Below, piece by piece: positions 27,498 through 37,595 of a DNA stretch of 64,000 nucleotides. Position numbers and translations under genes: made by a program. The notes under the pieces are model-generated. The model made no database searches, had not been told where the DNA came from, and saw only the letters and a list, made by a program, of their open reading frames with translations. Each line of letters opens with the position of its first letter. The stretch's first letter is position 1. Origin of the DNA: Magnetococcales bacterium (GTDB taxonomy: Bacteria; Pseudomonadota; Magnetococcia; Magnetococcales; Magnetaquicoccaceae); contig JADGAZ010000007.1 in the NCBI GenBank assembly GCA_015231755.1, positions 50,292-114,291 of the forward strand, in the 5' to 3' direction.

Positions 27498-28702
27498 GAC
27501 AGGGATCCTCCCTCTGAAAAGGAACGATAGCCGGTGGCGACCGCCATGGCCTGACGGGCGCCCGCCACGTCATGCACCCGCAGGATGGAGGCGTCGGCCA
27601 GGGCGGCCAGCAGATGACCAGCCGGATCCCGTTGGCGGGGTGCGTCGATGCCGGTCAGTGCCCCCAACAGCCGCTTGCGGGAAAATCCCAGCAGCAAGGG
27701 GGTGCCCAGGCCGCGAAACAGACGACGACGACGCAGCAGGGTCAGATTGTGGGCGGTGGTCTTGCCGAAACCGATGCCCGGGTCGCAGATCAACCGTTCC
27801 CGTGGCAGACCGTGGGCGACACACAAGGCCATGCGCCGCGCCAAGAAATCGTAGACCTCTCCCACCACGTCGTCATAGGCTGGGGCCTGTTGCATGGTGG
27901 CGGGACGGTTTTGCATGTGCATCAGCACCGCCGGGGTTTGACTCTCCGCCAGCAGGCGGGCGGTATCCTGACCGGCTTCGGGATCGTCCGGAGCCTCGCC
28001 ACCACCCCGCAAGGCGGTGACATCGTTGATCAGTGCCGCGCCCGCCTGGATGGCGGCGCGCATCACCGCGGGCTTGGAGGTGTCCACCGCCACCGGAATC
28101 GGCAACGCGGCGGCCAGCTCCCGAATCACCGGCACCACCCGTTCCAGCTCTTCCGCCAGCTCCACCGGCGCGGCTCCCGGACGGGTGGACTCTCCCCCCA
28201 CATCCAGCAGATCCGCCCCCGCCTCGGCCATGGCCAGACCCTGATCGATGGCGGCCCGTTGATGGCCCGCCAGACCGTCTCCGGAAAAAGAGTCGGGGGT
28301 CACATTCACGATGCCCATGATCCGGGGAGCCGTCAGATCCAGATGCCAGGATTTGTCCCCCAGACCCCAATGCCAGATCGGATCCGGACGCAGATGGTTG
28401 GCCAGGGTGGTGGTCAGTTCCCGAGATGGGGTCTCCAGTCCCGCGTCGTTCAGGGTGCGGGCCAGGGCTTCCAGCGCCGGGCGGTTCAGGCGACCGGCGG
28501 CCATGCGCCGTGTCCCACGGTGGAAGATCTCCATCCCCCGGGGCAGCACGCCATCCCATTCCGCCGGCCAGGAGGTGATCCGCAAGGCCCAGGGGGTATC
28601 CGGATCCTGCGGAGCGCCGGGTCCATCCGGTTGTGCGCCGTGCTGCGGGACAAACCAGGAACCATCACCGGTCCAGGGTTCCAGCAGAAAACGGGTGGTC
28701 AT
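27494..28702 (-). CDS. folP: Dihydropteroate synthase with N-terminal extension
   Basis: 402 aa, about 120 longer than the E. coli enzyme. The TIM-barrel catalytic part begins near residue 125 with the pterin/pABA motif IMGIVNVTPDSFSGDG and continues with LLDVGGESTRPGA and LICDPGIGFGKT. The first 120 residues form a separate region of unknown function, similar in placement to extensions found in some alphaproteobacterial FolP. It overlaps ftsH upstream and glmM downstream by 4 nt each, so the three are coupled. Confidence 0.96.
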   Translation of the reverse strand: MTTRFLLEPWTGDGSWFVPQHGAQPDGPGAPQDPDTPWALRITSWPAEWDGVLPRGMEIFHRGTRRMAAGRLNRPALEALARTLNDAGLETPSRELTTTLANHLRPDPIWHWGLGDKSWHLDLTAPRIMGIVNVTPDSFSGDGLAGHQRAAIDQGLAMAEAGADLLDVGGESTRPGAAPVELAEELERVVPVIRELAAALPIPVAVDTSKPAVMRAAIQAGAALINDVTALRGGGEAPDDPEAGQDTARLLAESQTPAVLMHMQNRPATMQQAPAYDDVVGEVYDFLARRMALCVAHGLPRERLICDPGIGFGKTTAHNLTLLRRRRLFRGLGTPLLLGFSRKRLLGALTGIDAPRQRDPAGHLLAALADASILRVHDVAGARQAMAVATGYRSFSEGGSLS

Positions 28703-30690
28703 GGCCTGCCGGTCGGAGGATCGTCGGACGGAGCCTGGGAACCGGAAGTTCCTTCCTCCTCCGGATCCTTGGCCAGCCGGGGTTTGCCGTAACGGCGCAC
28801 CTTGGAGGCGTTGGACTCCTCATCCCCGTCGTCTGCGCCTTTGCCCTTTTTCTTGGAGGGGGGCGGCACCGGGGGCAGGGGCTTCAAAGCCTCTTCGGCG
28901 GGCATGCCTTTCATCAGGTTGGCCACCTCGTCCGCGTCCAGGGTCTCCCGCTCCAGCAGGGCGGCGGTCATGGTGTGCAGCACCTCCATTTTTTCCGTGA
29001 GGATTCTTCTGGCCCGCTGATAGTTGCGGTCGATGAGTCCCCGGATCTCCTGGTCGATGGTCTGGGCCGTGGCCTCGGAAATGGATTTGTGCTGGGTGAT
29101 TTCCCGACCCAGGAAAATCTCCTCTTCCTTGGCGCCGTAGGTCATGGGGCCCAGTTGATCGCTCATGCCCCATTCGCATACCATGCTGCGGGCCAGTTCC
29201 GTGGCGCGCTTGATGTCGTTGCCCGCGCCGGTGGTCAACTGGTTCAAGACCAGCTCCTCGGCCAGCCGTCCCCCCATCAGCACGGAGATGTTGTTTTCCA
29301 GATGTTCCCGGGAGTAGCTGTGACGATCCTCCGTGGGTAGTTGCATGGTGAGTCCCAGGGCGCGGCCACGGGGAATGATGGTCACCTTGTGTACCGGATC
29401 CGTGCCCGGAATCGAGGCGGCCACGATGGCGTGTCCGGCTTCGTGATAGGCGGTGGTGCGGCGTTCGTGTTCCGGGATGATGGCGGACTTGCGGGGCTTG
29501 CCCATCATCACCTTGTCCTTGGCGGTCTCGAAGTCTTCCATGTCCACCAGTTTCTTGTCGGCGCGAGCCGCCCCCAGGGCCGCCTCGTTGACCAGATTGG
29601 CCAGATCCGCGCCGGAAAAACCAGGGGTGCCACGGGCCAGGATCTCCGGATCCACGTTGTCGTCGATGGGCACCTTGGCCATGTGCACGCCCAGAATCTG
29701 GGTGCGGCCCCGGATGTCCGGATTGGGCACCGTCACCTGACGGTCGAAGCGCCCCGGTCTCAGCAGGGCCGGATCCAGCACGTCGGGCCGGTTGGTGGCC
29801 GCCACCAGGATCACCCCTTCGGCGGACTCGAAGCCATCCATCTCCACCAGCAACTGGTTGAGGGTCTGTTCCCGCTCGTCGTGACCGCCTCCGAGACCGG
29901 CTCCGCGATGGCGACCCACCGCGTCGATTTCATCGATGAAGATGATGCAGGGGGCGTTTTTCTTGCCCTGCTCGAACATGTCCCGCACCCGGGCCGCGCC
30001 CACGCCCACGAACATCTCCACGAAGTCGGAGCCGGAAAGATTGAAGAACGGCACATTGGCTTCGCCGGCGATGGCCCGGGCCAGCAGGGTCTTGCCGGTG
30101 CCCGGCGGACCGATCAGCAGCACGCCTTTGGGGATCTTGCCCCCCAGACGCTGGAACTTTTGCGGATTTTTGAGAAATTCGATGATCTCTTGCAGCTCTT
30201 CCTTGGCTTCGTCGATGCCGGCCACATCGGCGAAGGTGACCTTGCCCAGGGTTTCCGAGAGCATTTTGGCCTTGGACTTGCCGAAGGACATGGCGCCCCG
30301 GCCTCCCCCGCCTTGCATCTGGCGCATGAAGAAGACCCAGACTCCGATCAGCAGCAGCATCGGAAACCAGGAAATGAGGATGGTCAGCAGCAGCGGGGTC
30401 TCTTCCGGGGGACGGGCGGTGATGTTGACCTTTTTCTCCCGCAGCAGACGCATCACGTCCGGATCGTTGGGGGTGTAGGTGGTGAAGGCCACCCCGTCGG
30501 CGTAGACCCCGGAGATGCGCCGGTCCTGAACCACCACGTCGGTGATTTTTCCCTGATCCAACTGGAAGAGGAAATCGGAAAACGGGATGCTTTGATCCCG
30601 GGGGGTCGGCTGGTTGAACAGGTTGAACAGCATGATCAACAGCAAACCGATGACCAACCATAAAGACAGATTCTTATAAAATCCGTTCAA
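28699..30690 (-). CDS. ftsH: ATP-dependent zinc metalloprotease FtsH
   Basis: 663 aa. Two N-terminal TM segments flank a periplasmic region, then an AAA module with Walker [20 protein letters not shown], Walker [13 protein letters not shown] and the second region of homology. The zinc site is HEAGH ([13 protein letters not shown]). The C-terminal tail is long and charged. The start is a TTG overlapping the tilS stop (TTGA), backed by AGGAGAA and by the family-typical N-terminus [16 protein letters not shown]. It degrades misfolded membrane proteins and regulators. Confidence 0.98.
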   Translation of the reverse strand: MNGFYKNLSLWLVIGLLLIMLFNLFNQPTPRDQSIPFSDFLFQLDQGKITDVVVQDRRISGVYADGVAFTTYTPNDPDVMRLLREKKVNITARPPEETPLLLTILISWFPMLLLIGVWVFFMRQMQGGGGRGAMSFGKSKAKMLSETLGKVTFADVAGIDEAKEELQEIIEFLKNPQKFQRLGGKIPKGVLLIGPPGTGKTLLARAIAGEANVPFFNLSGSDFVEMFVGVGAARVRDMFEQGKKNAPCIIFIDEIDAVGRHRGAGLGGGHDEREQTLNQLLVEMDGFESAEGVILVAATNRPDVLDPALLRPGRFDRQVTVPNPDIRGRTQILGVHMAKVPIDDNVDPEILARGTPGFSGADLANLVNEAALGAARADKKLVDMEDFETAKDKVMMGKPRKSAIIPEHERRTTAYHEAGHAIVAASIPGTDPVHKVTIIPRGRALGLTMQLPTEDRHSYSREHLENNISVLMGGRLAEELVLNQLTTGAGNDIKRATELARSMVCEWGMSDQLGPMTYGAKEEEIFLGREITQHKSISEATAQTIDQEIRGLIDRNYQRARRILTEKMEVLHTMTAALLERETLDADEVANLMKGMPAEEALKPLPPVPPPSKKKGKGADDGDEESNASKVRRYGKPRLAKDPEEEGTSGSQAPSDDPPTGRP

Positions 30691-31865
30691 GCGGACTTCT
30701 CCTGGATCGGACGGTGTTCTTGAGAGTGATGATTCATGATTTGGCGCGGGGCATCCGGATGGGTGAACCGTCTTCCTTCATCATAAGGACACCATGAGGA
30801 AAATTCAACCGTTTCCCATGGCTCTTTTTCGACTGGAGTGGCATTCTGGCTTTTGGCGGCTCCCGAGCAGGGGGCGAAAAAGACCCGATCCTGGATGCGT
30901 TGGATGCGCATCCCCCGCAAGATCATGTTCCAGCGGCGGCGGGGGGTGGTGATCAGATGGATGAATTGTTCGGTGGCCCGTTCTCCCGGGGCGTGAAAAT
31001 CCCGGGTCAAGCGATCGTGACAGCGTACCAGAATCCGTCGCAGCAGCTCGTCGGGCAACGGGCGCAGCGCCTGCCATGCCAGGGAGATGGCCTGGGGGTG
31101 GGGATGCAGCCGGGCGTCGAGTCGGGGCCAGAGGTGTTCCAGGCTCCACTCCAGGGCCTCATGGGCGCGGGAGATGTGTTGGGCCGCCAGGGCGATGGCG
31201 GGGGCCGGATCACAATCCGCGGATTTTTCCAAAGCGGGCAGTCCCCATTGACGCATGCGGTTGCGCCGGTAGTCCAGCGACTGGTTGGATGGATCCTCCC
31301 GCCATTTCAGGTGGTGGGCGGTGAGCCAGGAGATCAGTTCATGGCGTCTGGCAAACAGCAAAGGCCGGATCAGCCGGATGCCGTCCGTCAACGGACGGCT
31401 GGCCCGCATGGCCGCCAGTCCGTGGACCCCGCTGCCCCGCAACAGGCGATCCAGAAAGGTTTCCGCCTGATCGTCCAGATGGTGGGCGGTGGCGATGAAC
31501 GGAGCCTGGAATCCCTTGGCGGCCTCGATCAAAAAAGCCAGCCGGGCTTCCCGGGCCTGCTCCTGGAGGTTGCCGGAGGAGGGGGGATCGGTCCACACCC
31601 CGTCCACCGCGGCCACCCCCAGTTGCCGGGCCTGTTCCCGGGTGAAGTCCGCATCCTGACGGGATTCCGGGCGCAGGTTGTGATCGAAATGGGCCACCAG
31701 CAGCCGGTCGGGGGGAGTGATGCGGCTGGCCACCAGCAGATGGAGCAGGGCGATGGAGTCCGCCCCTCCGGAGACCGCCACCACGATGCGGCTGTTTTCG
31801 GGAATCCGGTGCGTCGAGACCCGGCGCAACCGCTCAGGCAGGGGAACGCCCCATGCGGATTTCAT
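30687..31865 (-). CDS. tilS: tRNA(Ile)-lysidine synthetase
   Basis: 392 aa. The N-type ATP pyrophosphatase P-loop [16 protein letters not shown] lies near residue 30, with [18 protein letters not shown] and [20 protein letters not shown] following, all typical. It converts C34 of the AUA-decoding tRNA-Ile to lysidine. The C-terminal substrate-binding part is degenerate and short. The ATG overlaps the queC stop (ATGA), and its own stop overlaps ftsH. Confidence 0.96.
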   Translation of the reverse strand: MKSAWGVPLPERLRRVSTHRIPENSRIVVAVSGGADSIALLHLLVASRITPPDRLLVAHFDHNLRPESRQDADFTREQARQLGVAAVDGVWTDPPSSGNLQEQAREARLAFLIEAAKGFQAPFIATAHHLDDQAETFLDRLLRGSGVHGLAAMRASRPLTDGIRLIRPLLFARRHELISWLTAHHLKWREDPSNQSLDYRRNRMRQWGLPALEKSADCDPAPAIALAAQHISRAHEALEWSLEHLWPRLDARLHPHPQAISLAWQALRPLPDELLRRILVRCHDRLTRDFHAPGERATEQFIHLITTPRRRWNMILRGMRIQRIQDRVFFAPCSGAAKSQNATPVEKEPWETVEFSSWCPYDEGRRFTHPDAPRQIMNHHSQEHRPIQEKSA

Positions 31866-32548
31866 GAGCGGGCGTAGCGGATGGGGTCGGGGATTCCCGC
31901 GGCCTGGAATCCGGCGAGTCTCAGACGGCAGGCGTCGCAGGTGGCGCAGGCCAATCCGTCGGGGGTCGGGTCGTAGCAGGAGCGGGTGAGGGAGAAATCC
32001 ACCCCCAGTTCCAACCCCAGGCGGATGATTTCGGCCTTGGAGAGGTTTTGCAACGGCGCCCGGATGGCGAAGGGCTGGTTGGCAATCCCTTCCCGGGTGG
32101 CCAGATTGGCCAGGGTGGTGAACGCCGACACAAACGCCGGGCGACAGTCCGGATAACCGGAATAGTCCACGGCGTTGACACCGATGAAGATGTCGAAAGC
32201 CTGCAGGGTTTCGGCCCAGCCCAGGGCCAGGGAGAGAAAAATGGTATTGCGGGCCGGGACATAGGTGGCGGGAATGCCACTGCCGGGACCGGTTTTGTCG
32301 GGGATCTGGCTGGGGTCGGTGAGGGCGGAGCCGCCGATGGCGTCCAGGGGCAGATCCAGGATCAGCCAGCGGGCCACGGGCAGGGCGGAGACCAGGGCCT
32401 CGGCGGCTTTGAGTTCCTGGTGATGGCGCTGTCCGTAGCGGAAGGAGAGGGGATACAGCTCGAATCCCTGCTGGCGGGCCGCATGCAGGCAGACTGCGGA
32501 GTCCATGCCTCCGGAGAGCAACACCACCGCCCGACGGGTCACCTTCAA
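31862..32548 (-). CDS. queC: 7-cyano-7-deazaguanine synthase
   Basis: 228 aa. The PP-loop [17 protein letters not shown] is at the N-terminus. [15 protein letters not shown] and the C-terminal zinc cluster (CYDP...[10 protein letters not shown]) match QueC. It makes preQ0 for queuosine in tRNA. The start is TTG, overlapping the cpoB stop as TTGA, the same arrangement as at ftsH. Other queuosine genes are absent from the window. Confidence 0.96.
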   Translation of the reverse strand: MKVTRRAVVLLSGGMDSAVCLHAARQQGFELYPLSFRYGQRHHQELKAAEALVSALPVARWLILDLPLDAIGGSALTDPSQIPDKTGPGSGIPATYVPARNTIFLSLALGWAETLQAFDIFIGVNAVDYSGYPDCRPAFVSAFTTLANLATREGIANQPFAIRAPLQNLSKAEIIRLGLELGVDFSLTRSCYDPTPDGLACATCDACRLRLAGFQAAGIPDPIRYARS

Positions 32549-33582
32549 CGTCCCAGTTTTTTCTTGATCACGTCCAGACGCGGTTTGGCCACAGCGGCTG
32601 GAGAGGAGTTGGGAAAGTCCTTGACCAGACGTTGCAGGCTGGTATTGGCGTTTTCCATGTCGTTGAGTTCATAGAAGGAGAAGCCGATCTTGAGCAGGCT
32701 GTCCGGCACCTTGCCACTGTTGGGCCAGCGGAGCAGCACTTGATTGAAGGCCATGAGGGCTTCCGGGAACTGCCGTTGCACGTAATGGAGTTCGCCGATC
32801 CAGTATTGGGCGTTGTCCGCCATGGGGTCTTTGCCATGGGACTTGAGGAAGCTCTGGAAGCCGGTTTTGGCGGCTTCGTACTGTCCCTGCTTGAGTTGCT
32901 GGAAGGCGGCTTCGTAGATCTCTTTGGGATTGCCGGTGGCGGCAGGCGCAGCTGCAACCGGAGCGGCGGGTGCCGCCGGAGTCGCGGGTTTGGCGGCAGC
33001 CGGAGCGGGAGCCGTTGCGGTGGCCGGAGCGGCGGGGGGCGTGGCCGGGCGCGGGGGCTGGGAAGCCGCGGCGGTGGCGGCGGCAGACGGTGGCGCGGCC
33101 ACGGCAGCCGGAGGCTGGTTGGGGGTCGCAGCCGCCGCGGGCGGTGGGCTTTCCACGGTCGGGGCGGCGGGTGCCGTCGGCATGGTTTGCGCCATCTTGG
33201 GTTCCGGAGGGGGAATCATGTCGATGCGTTCGTTGAGGCGTTTGCCATCGTGACGCACCTCCTCCACCGATCCTTGGAGGGTGCTGACCTGTTTTTCCAT
33301 CATGGCGAGGCGATTGTTGAGTTCGGCCATGGCCTGACGGTGGTTTTGTTCCGACTGGTCCAGACGGTCGGCGAGATCGCCGACACGCTGGGCCCATTCG
33401 GGAAGGTTCTTGCGTGACCGTGCGGGGTCGTCCGCTGTCCGTGGGGGTTCCCCGTCCGCGCCATCGGGAGGCGGGGCGCCCGTGCCGCCGCACCCGGCGA
33501 GCAGGGAGAGGGTTCCACAAAACATCAGAACGCGCGCGTGGGATGCGAGCGCGCCTTTCCGGTCCAGCAACGCGATGCGCAT
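32545..33582 (-). CDS. cpoB: Tol-Pal system protein CpoB/YbgF
   Basis: 345 aa from the ATG at 33582; a TTG three codons upstream is possible. The N-terminus ends in a lipobox (GTLSLLAGC), so this may be a lipoprotein, unlike the soluble E. coli form. A coiled-coil segment (about residues 55-110) is followed by a long Ala/Pro linker (about residues 125-215) and C-terminal TPRs ([35 protein letters not shown]). CpoB coordinates peptidoglycan synthesis with outer-membrane constriction. It is next to pal and tolB. Confidence 0.94.
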   Translation of the reverse strand: MRIALLDRKGALASHARVLMFCGTLSLLAGCGGTGAPPPDGADGEPPRTADDPARSRKNLPEWAQRVGDLADRLDQSEQNHRQAMAELNNRLAMMEKQVSTLQGSVEEVRHDGKRLNERIDMIPPPEPKMAQTMPTAPAAPTVESPPPAAAATPNQPPAAVAAPPSAAATAAASQPPRPATPPAAPATATAPAPAAAKPATPAAPAAPVAAAPAATGNPKEIYEAAFQQLKQGQYEAAKTGFQSFLKSHGKDPMADNAQYWIGELHYVQRQFPEALMAFNQVLLRWPNSGKVPDSLLKIGFSFYELNDMENANTSLQRLVKDFPNSSPAAVAKPRLDVIKKKLGR

Positions 33583-33624
33583 GGTTGTCAAGAGACCTTG
33601 TTCAAGAGGGAAGTAAAAGCAACC

Positions 33625-34173
33625 TTACGGAACGAGGTCGGCACGCCGGTTTTGGCCCCAGGCGGCTTCGTTGTGTCCGTTGACCAGGGGACGCTCTTTG
33701 CCATAGCTGACCGTCTTGATGCGGGAGCCGTCCACGCCTTGGGAGATCAGGTATTGCTTGGCGGCGTCGGCGCGCTTTTGACCCAGGGCCAAGTTGTATT
33801 CCCGGGTGCCACGTTCGTCGCAGTGACCTTCGACGGTGACGTTGCGTTTGCCGAGCCAGCGGGCGTTCTGGGCCAGGATATCGGAGGCGCGGGCGTCGAT
33901 GATGGAGGAGTTGAGGTCGAAGTGGACCCGGTGTTCCGGTTCGCCATTGGCGCCGCGACCTGAGGGATCGTTGGGATTGCGGCCATCGAGATAGGCGGAA
34001 GAGCCGTCGTGACGACCCAGGGCGCGTCCGTCTTCACCGACACCGGCCTGACCGGTACCCGTGGCACCGGCTTCGCCGGAATCCGGGGATCCGCCAGGGA
34101 CAGCGCCGCATCCGGCCAACAGGCCCAGGGAGAGCAGGGAGACGGCCAGGAGATTGGAACGTTTTGTGATCAT
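33625..34173 (-). CDS. pal: Peptidoglycan-associated lipoprotein
   Basis: 182 aa. The lipobox LLSLGLLAGC directs it to the outer membrane. A Gly-rich linker is followed by the OmpA-like peptidoglycan-binding domain, with VHFDLNSSIID, VEGHCDERGTREYNLALG and the contact residues in QKRADAAKQYL. A GAGGATT ribosome site precedes the ATG. Pal anchors the outer membrane to the wall during division. Neighbours are tolB and cpoB, as in the canonical locus. Confidence 0.97.
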   Translation of the reverse strand: MITKRSNLLAVSLLSLGLLAGCGAVPGGSPDSGEAGATGTGQAGVGEDGRALGRHDGSSAYLDGRNPNDPSGRGANGEPEHRVHFDLNSSIIDARASDILAQNARWLGKRNVTVEGHCDERGTREYNLALGQKRADAAKQYLISQGVDGSRIKTVSYGKERPLVNGHNEAAWGQNRRADLVP

Positions 34174-34287
34174 GATGTTTGAATCCTCGTTTGAAACAGT
34201 GTTAGGTACGCGGACTTGCCGCGTCCACTCGGTTGGTCAAATCCAAAAAAAGGTCAGTCACGACGTGTGACGGTCGTTGGGGTGCCG

Positions 34288-34312
34288 GATTATCGTTCAA
34301 ATTGCGATAATC
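34288..34312. other. Inverted repeat between tolB and pal
   Basis: GATTATCG (34288-34295) and CGATAATC (34305-34312) form a perfect 8-bp dyad with a 9-nt spacer in the 224-nt tolB-pal gap. It could be an operator or a weak attenuator; there is no adjacent T-run in the transcribed direction. Confidence 0.4.
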
Positions 34313-34397
34313 GGGCATGGTCGGGTCGTTTGTAAACCAAAAAAACGTGACCAAACCAAACAAAATTTAAAGCAATCTTCGTGCCAGACCCCGGGTG

Positions 34398-35747
34398 TCA
34401 ACGAATCAACGGTGACCAGGAGGGGTCGGAGGCGCGGATTTCCGCGTCCATGGGCACGATCCGTTCGTTTTGGCCGGTGAGGTCGATGGTATAGAGTTTG
34501 GAGCCTTTGCCCTGGGATTCCCGGGTGAAGGCGATGACCCGTCCGTTGGGTGCCCAGGCCGGGGATTCATCCATCCAGGAGCTGGTGAGGGCCCGTTGCT
34601 GGTTGCCCTGGGGGTTGATCACCGAAATGCCGAATCCGCCGCCGCCGCCTTTGACGAAGGCGATCAGGTCGCCCCGGGGGGACCAGGAGGGGGCCGCGTT
34701 GTAGTTGCCGTCGAAGGTGATGCGGGTCTGGTTGGAGCCGTCGGCGTTCATGGTGTAGATCTGGGGAGAGCCGCCCCGGTCGGAGTTGAACACGATGCGC
34801 CGTCCATCCGGAGACCAGGAGGGGGAGGTGTCGATGCCCGGATTCTGGGTGAGCCGGGTGAGGGAGCCGGAGGCCAGTTCTTTCACATAGATTTCGGCGT
34901 TGCCGTCTTTGTTGAGGGTCATGGCCATGCGGGTGCCGTCCGGAGACCAGGAGGGGGCGCTGTTGAGTCCCGGATAGTCGCCTTCCAGAAATTTCTTGCC
35001 GGTGTACAGTTCCCAGCGGTAGATGCGGGGTTCGCCGGACACATACGAGACGAAAAAGAGGTGTTCACCGGTGGGGGAGAAGCGGGGGGTGAGCACCAGG
35101 GAGCGGCCTTCGGTCAGGTCGGTGCGGTTGAGGCCGTCCTGATCCATGATGGAGAGCCATTTCTTGTCGCCTTTTTCGGCCACGAACACGATCCGGGAGG
35201 TGAAATAGCCGGCTTCGCCGGTGAGGCGGGAGTAGATTTCATCGGCGATGCGGTGGGCCACCAGATGCCACTCCTGCTTGGGAGCGCTGAACCGTTGCCC
35301 TTTCCCCACTGCGGTGCCCTTGAAGACATCGTGCAGAAAGAAATCCGCGTGAACCGTGCCGCCGGCATCGGTGACCGCGCCGGAAACCACCGCCTCGGCT
35401 CCGGTGAGACGCCAATCCTTGAAGTTGGGTCCATCTTTCCACAACGAGGCGGGATCTTGCAAGAATCCTTTCTTTTCGAGAATTTGGAAGAGTCCGGACC
35501 GTTCCAGGTCAGCGGCGACCACGTCGGAGATGCGGTTGCCCATGGCCGCCGAGGGGTTGACCGATCCATCCGAATTGATGTCGAGAAATTTGGGGATGGC
35601 GATGGGCAGTGCCTGCACCCCGCCTTTGGAAATATCGATCTGCACCACCGCCTGGGCGGTGCCCACACACATCAGGAGCCAGAAGAACAGACTCGTGACG
35701 AACAGGGTGGATCGGGTCTGGGGGAGTCGTTGCGCGGAGTGGTTCAT
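34398..35747 (-). CDS. tolB: Tol-Pal system translocation protein TolB
   Basis: 449 aa. A signal peptide (LFVTSLFFWLLMCVGTAQA) precedes the D1 domain (VVQIDISKGGVQALPIAIP) and a six-bladed propeller with repeated SPDGTRMAMT, SPDGRRIVFNSDRGG and SPRGDLIAFV blades. It is periplasmic and binds Pal. It is the first gene of the long minus-strand row; tolQ, tolR and tolA, usually just upstream, are not in the window. Confidence 0.97.
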   Translation of the reverse strand: MNHSAQRLPQTRSTLFVTSLFFWLLMCVGTAQAVVQIDISKGGVQALPIAIPKFLDINSDGSVNPSAAMGNRISDVVAADLERSGLFQILEKKGFLQDPASLWKDGPNFKDWRLTGAEAVVSGAVTDAGGTVHADFFLHDVFKGTAVGKGQRFSAPKQEWHLVAHRIADEIYSRLTGEAGYFTSRIVFVAEKGDKKWLSIMDQDGLNRTDLTEGRSLVLTPRFSPTGEHLFFVSYVSGEPRIYRWELYTGKKFLEGDYPGLNSAPSWSPDGTRMAMTLNKDGNAEIYVKELASGSLTRLTQNPGIDTSPSWSPDGRRIVFNSDRGGSPQIYTMNADGSNQTRITFDGNYNAAPSWSPRGDLIAFVKGGGGGFGISVINPQGNQQRALTSSWMDESPAWAPNGRVIAFTRESQGKGSKLYTIDLTGQNERIVPMDAEIRASDPSWSPLIR

Positions 35748-36123
35748 GGGATTGACGCATCCGTAATTGGTGTGCCGTTCATGATAAGGGAAGCTGGCAC
35801 CTTAACACATTTCCTTGGCTTCCCCAACCCTATTTGACATCGGGCGCGGGGATTGTTGGTAGAGGGGGGGCGGGGGATGGAGTTGGGAGAGTCGGTGGAA
35901 AGGCGGGGGGGAATGGGGATGCGAAAGTGACCGATTTTTTTACATTCTTTTGATTTGACACGATAATATTCAGATCTTGAATGAAATTAAGATAGATTAA
36001 AATCAAATCCCATTTTTTTGCTGTTGCATAATTCAACGGTCTGGACTATGTATTAGAGTATCAGTGCTATCTGATGTACCGGGAGTTCTCGCCTTGATTT
36101 TACCATCGATAAAGAGCCATAAC
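35748..36123. other. Divergent intergenic region: G-rich then AT-rich
   Basis: No gene fits here. 35848-35915 carries several G-tracts of five to seven on the plus strand. 35930-36063 is strikingly AT-rich for this genome and includes a TTGACA (35955-35960) without a clear -10. A near-match to the TTGCA-N3-TGCAA dyad is at 36024-36036, one mismatch. Promoters for tolB and the TauE gene must lie here. Confidence 0.5.
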
Positions 36124-37071
36124 ATGACGCGCTTGATGAAAGGATCGTGGTCCTGGGGTCTGTTTTTCGTGCTGCTGCTCATGGCCGGGGAGGGGTGGAG
36201 CGCCACAAGCGCTTCCACGGCTGCCGTCACGCCCTGGTGGGTGTGGGCGGCGGCTCTGTTTGTCACCTCTTTTCTGCTGGGCATCGTCGCGGTGCTGGGT
36301 GGCGTGGGGGGCGGTGTGCTGTTCGTGCCCATCGTGGGTGGTTTCTTTTTTCCGTTTCATCTGGATTTCGTGCGGGGAGCCGGGCTGATGGTGGCTTTGG
36401 CCGGAGCGTTGGCCGCCGGACCCGGACTGCTCAAAAGCGGCATGGCGAATTTGCGGTTGGCCATGCCCCTGGCCCTGATCGCGTCGGCTTCAGCCATTGC
36501 GGGGGCCATGGTGGGGCTGGCCCTGCCCACCAACGTGGTGCAGACCGCTTTGGGGGTCACCATTCTGGGCATCGTGGCGCTGATGTGGAGTGCCAAAAAA
36601 TCCGAACGTCCCGAGGTGCCCAAGGCCGATGTCATTTCCAGCGCCTTGGGGATCCATGGCCTCTTCTTCGACGCCGCCCGCAACCAGGAAATCGACTGGA
36701 AAGTCCATCGCACCCCCATGGGACTGATGATGTTCGTGGTGATCGGCATCATGGCTGGCATGTTCGGCCTGGGGGCCGGATGGGCCAACGTGCCGGTGCT
36801 GAACCTGCTGATGGGAGCGCCCCTCAAGGTCTCCGTGGCCACCAGCAAGTTCATGCTCTCCATCGTGGATACCTCCGCGGCCTGGGTCTATCTGAACAAA
36901 GGCGCGGTACTCGCCTTGATCGCCGTGCCATCCATTCTGGGGATCATGTTGGGTTCCTTGGTGGGGGTGCGTCTGTTGCGGCGCGCCAATGCCTCGGTGG
37001 TGCGCAAGGTGGTGATCGGCATGCTGCTTTTGGCCGGTTCCCGGGCCTTGATGAAAGGATTGGGTTTTTAA
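36124..37071 (+). CDS. TauE/SafE family anion exporter
   Basis: 315 aa from the ATG at 36124. A hydrophobic leader (GLFFVLLLMAGEGWSA) precedes the paired TauE/SafE halves. The first half contains the Gly-rich motif LGGVGGGVLFVPIVGG and the second GMFGLGAGWANVPVLNLL, with about eight or nine TM segments. The family moves sulfite, sulfoacetate or related anions. Following genes on the same strand are a small three-TM protein and a Usp protein. An export role in sulfur metabolism is possible but not shown. Confidence 0.85.
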   Translation: MTRLMKGSWSWGLFFVLLLMAGEGWSATSASTAAVTPWWVWAAALFVTSFLLGIVAVLGGVGGGVLFVPIVGGFFFPFHLDFVRGAGLMVALAGALAAGPGLLKSGMANLRLAMPLALIASASAIAGAMVGLALPTNVVQTALGVTILGIVALMWSAKKSERPEVPKADVISSALGIHGLFFDAARNQEIDWKVHRTPMGLMMFVVIGIMAGMFGLGAGWANVPVLNLLMGAPLKVSVATSKFMLSIVDTSAAWVYLNKGAVLALIAVPSILGIMLGSLVGVRLLRRANASVVRKVVIGMLLLAGSRALMKGLGF

Positions 37072-37126
37072 AAGACGGTTTCCAAACAACCCGCAGCAGA
37101 CATTTTGGATCAGGCGAGGATTGGCC

Positions 37127-37555
37127 ATGGCGGATTATCCCTTTGACCCCAAGTACGCCTCCGAAGAGCAGGTGGCCTATGCCGGCACCCTGGATATCGG
37201 CTGGAAGATCGGCTTCGTGCTGATGGTGATCTTTTTCGGCTTGTATGTCTTCGGGGTGCTGCCGGCCCATGTTTCCATGGATGAACTGGCCCGCTATTGG
37301 GTGCTGCCCGCGGATGAATACCTCAAGTCGGTGCATGGCCCCACCGGCTGGGGATGGGTCGGATTGATCCATAAAGGCGATTACATCAACTTCATCGGCA
37401 TCGCCATTCTGGCCGGGATCACCATGGTCTGTTATTTGCGGGTGCTGCCCCTCTTCTGGAAAAAAGGGGACAGGGTCTATAGCGCCATTATTGTGGTGGA
37501 GATCCTGGTGCTGGTGTTGGCCGCTTCCGGAATTCTGGGCGGCGGTGCCCATTGA
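37127..37555 (+). CDS. Small three-TM protein, DUF1634-like, TauE partner
   Basis: 142 aa from the ATG at 37127 with GAGGA upstream. Three TM segments are clear: WKIGFVLMVIFFGLYVFGVL, INFIGIAILAGITMVCYLRV and SAIIVVEILVLVLAASGIL. The order, with a PTGWGWVGL loop and a charged WKKGDRVY turn, resembles the small membrane proteins encoded after TauE/SafE genes (DUF1634 type). I am not certain of the family. It lies 55 nt after the TauE gene and 40 nt before the Usp gene, so one transcript is likely. Confidence 0.7.
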   Translation: MADYPFDPKYASEEQVAYAGTLDIGWKIGFVLMVIFFGLYVFGVLPAHVSMDELARYWVLPADEYLKSVHGPTGWGWVGLIHKGDYINFIGIAILAGITMVCYLRVLPLFWKKGDRVYSAIIVVEILVLVLAASGILGGGAH

Positions 37556-37595
37556 TCGGTTTGGTTTGATACGTTTTAAAAATAAGGATGCAGCC

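Noticed and set aside
35793..35810. TGGCAC upstream of tolB as a sigma-54 box
   Set aside because: The -12 TTGC element is absent at the required distance.
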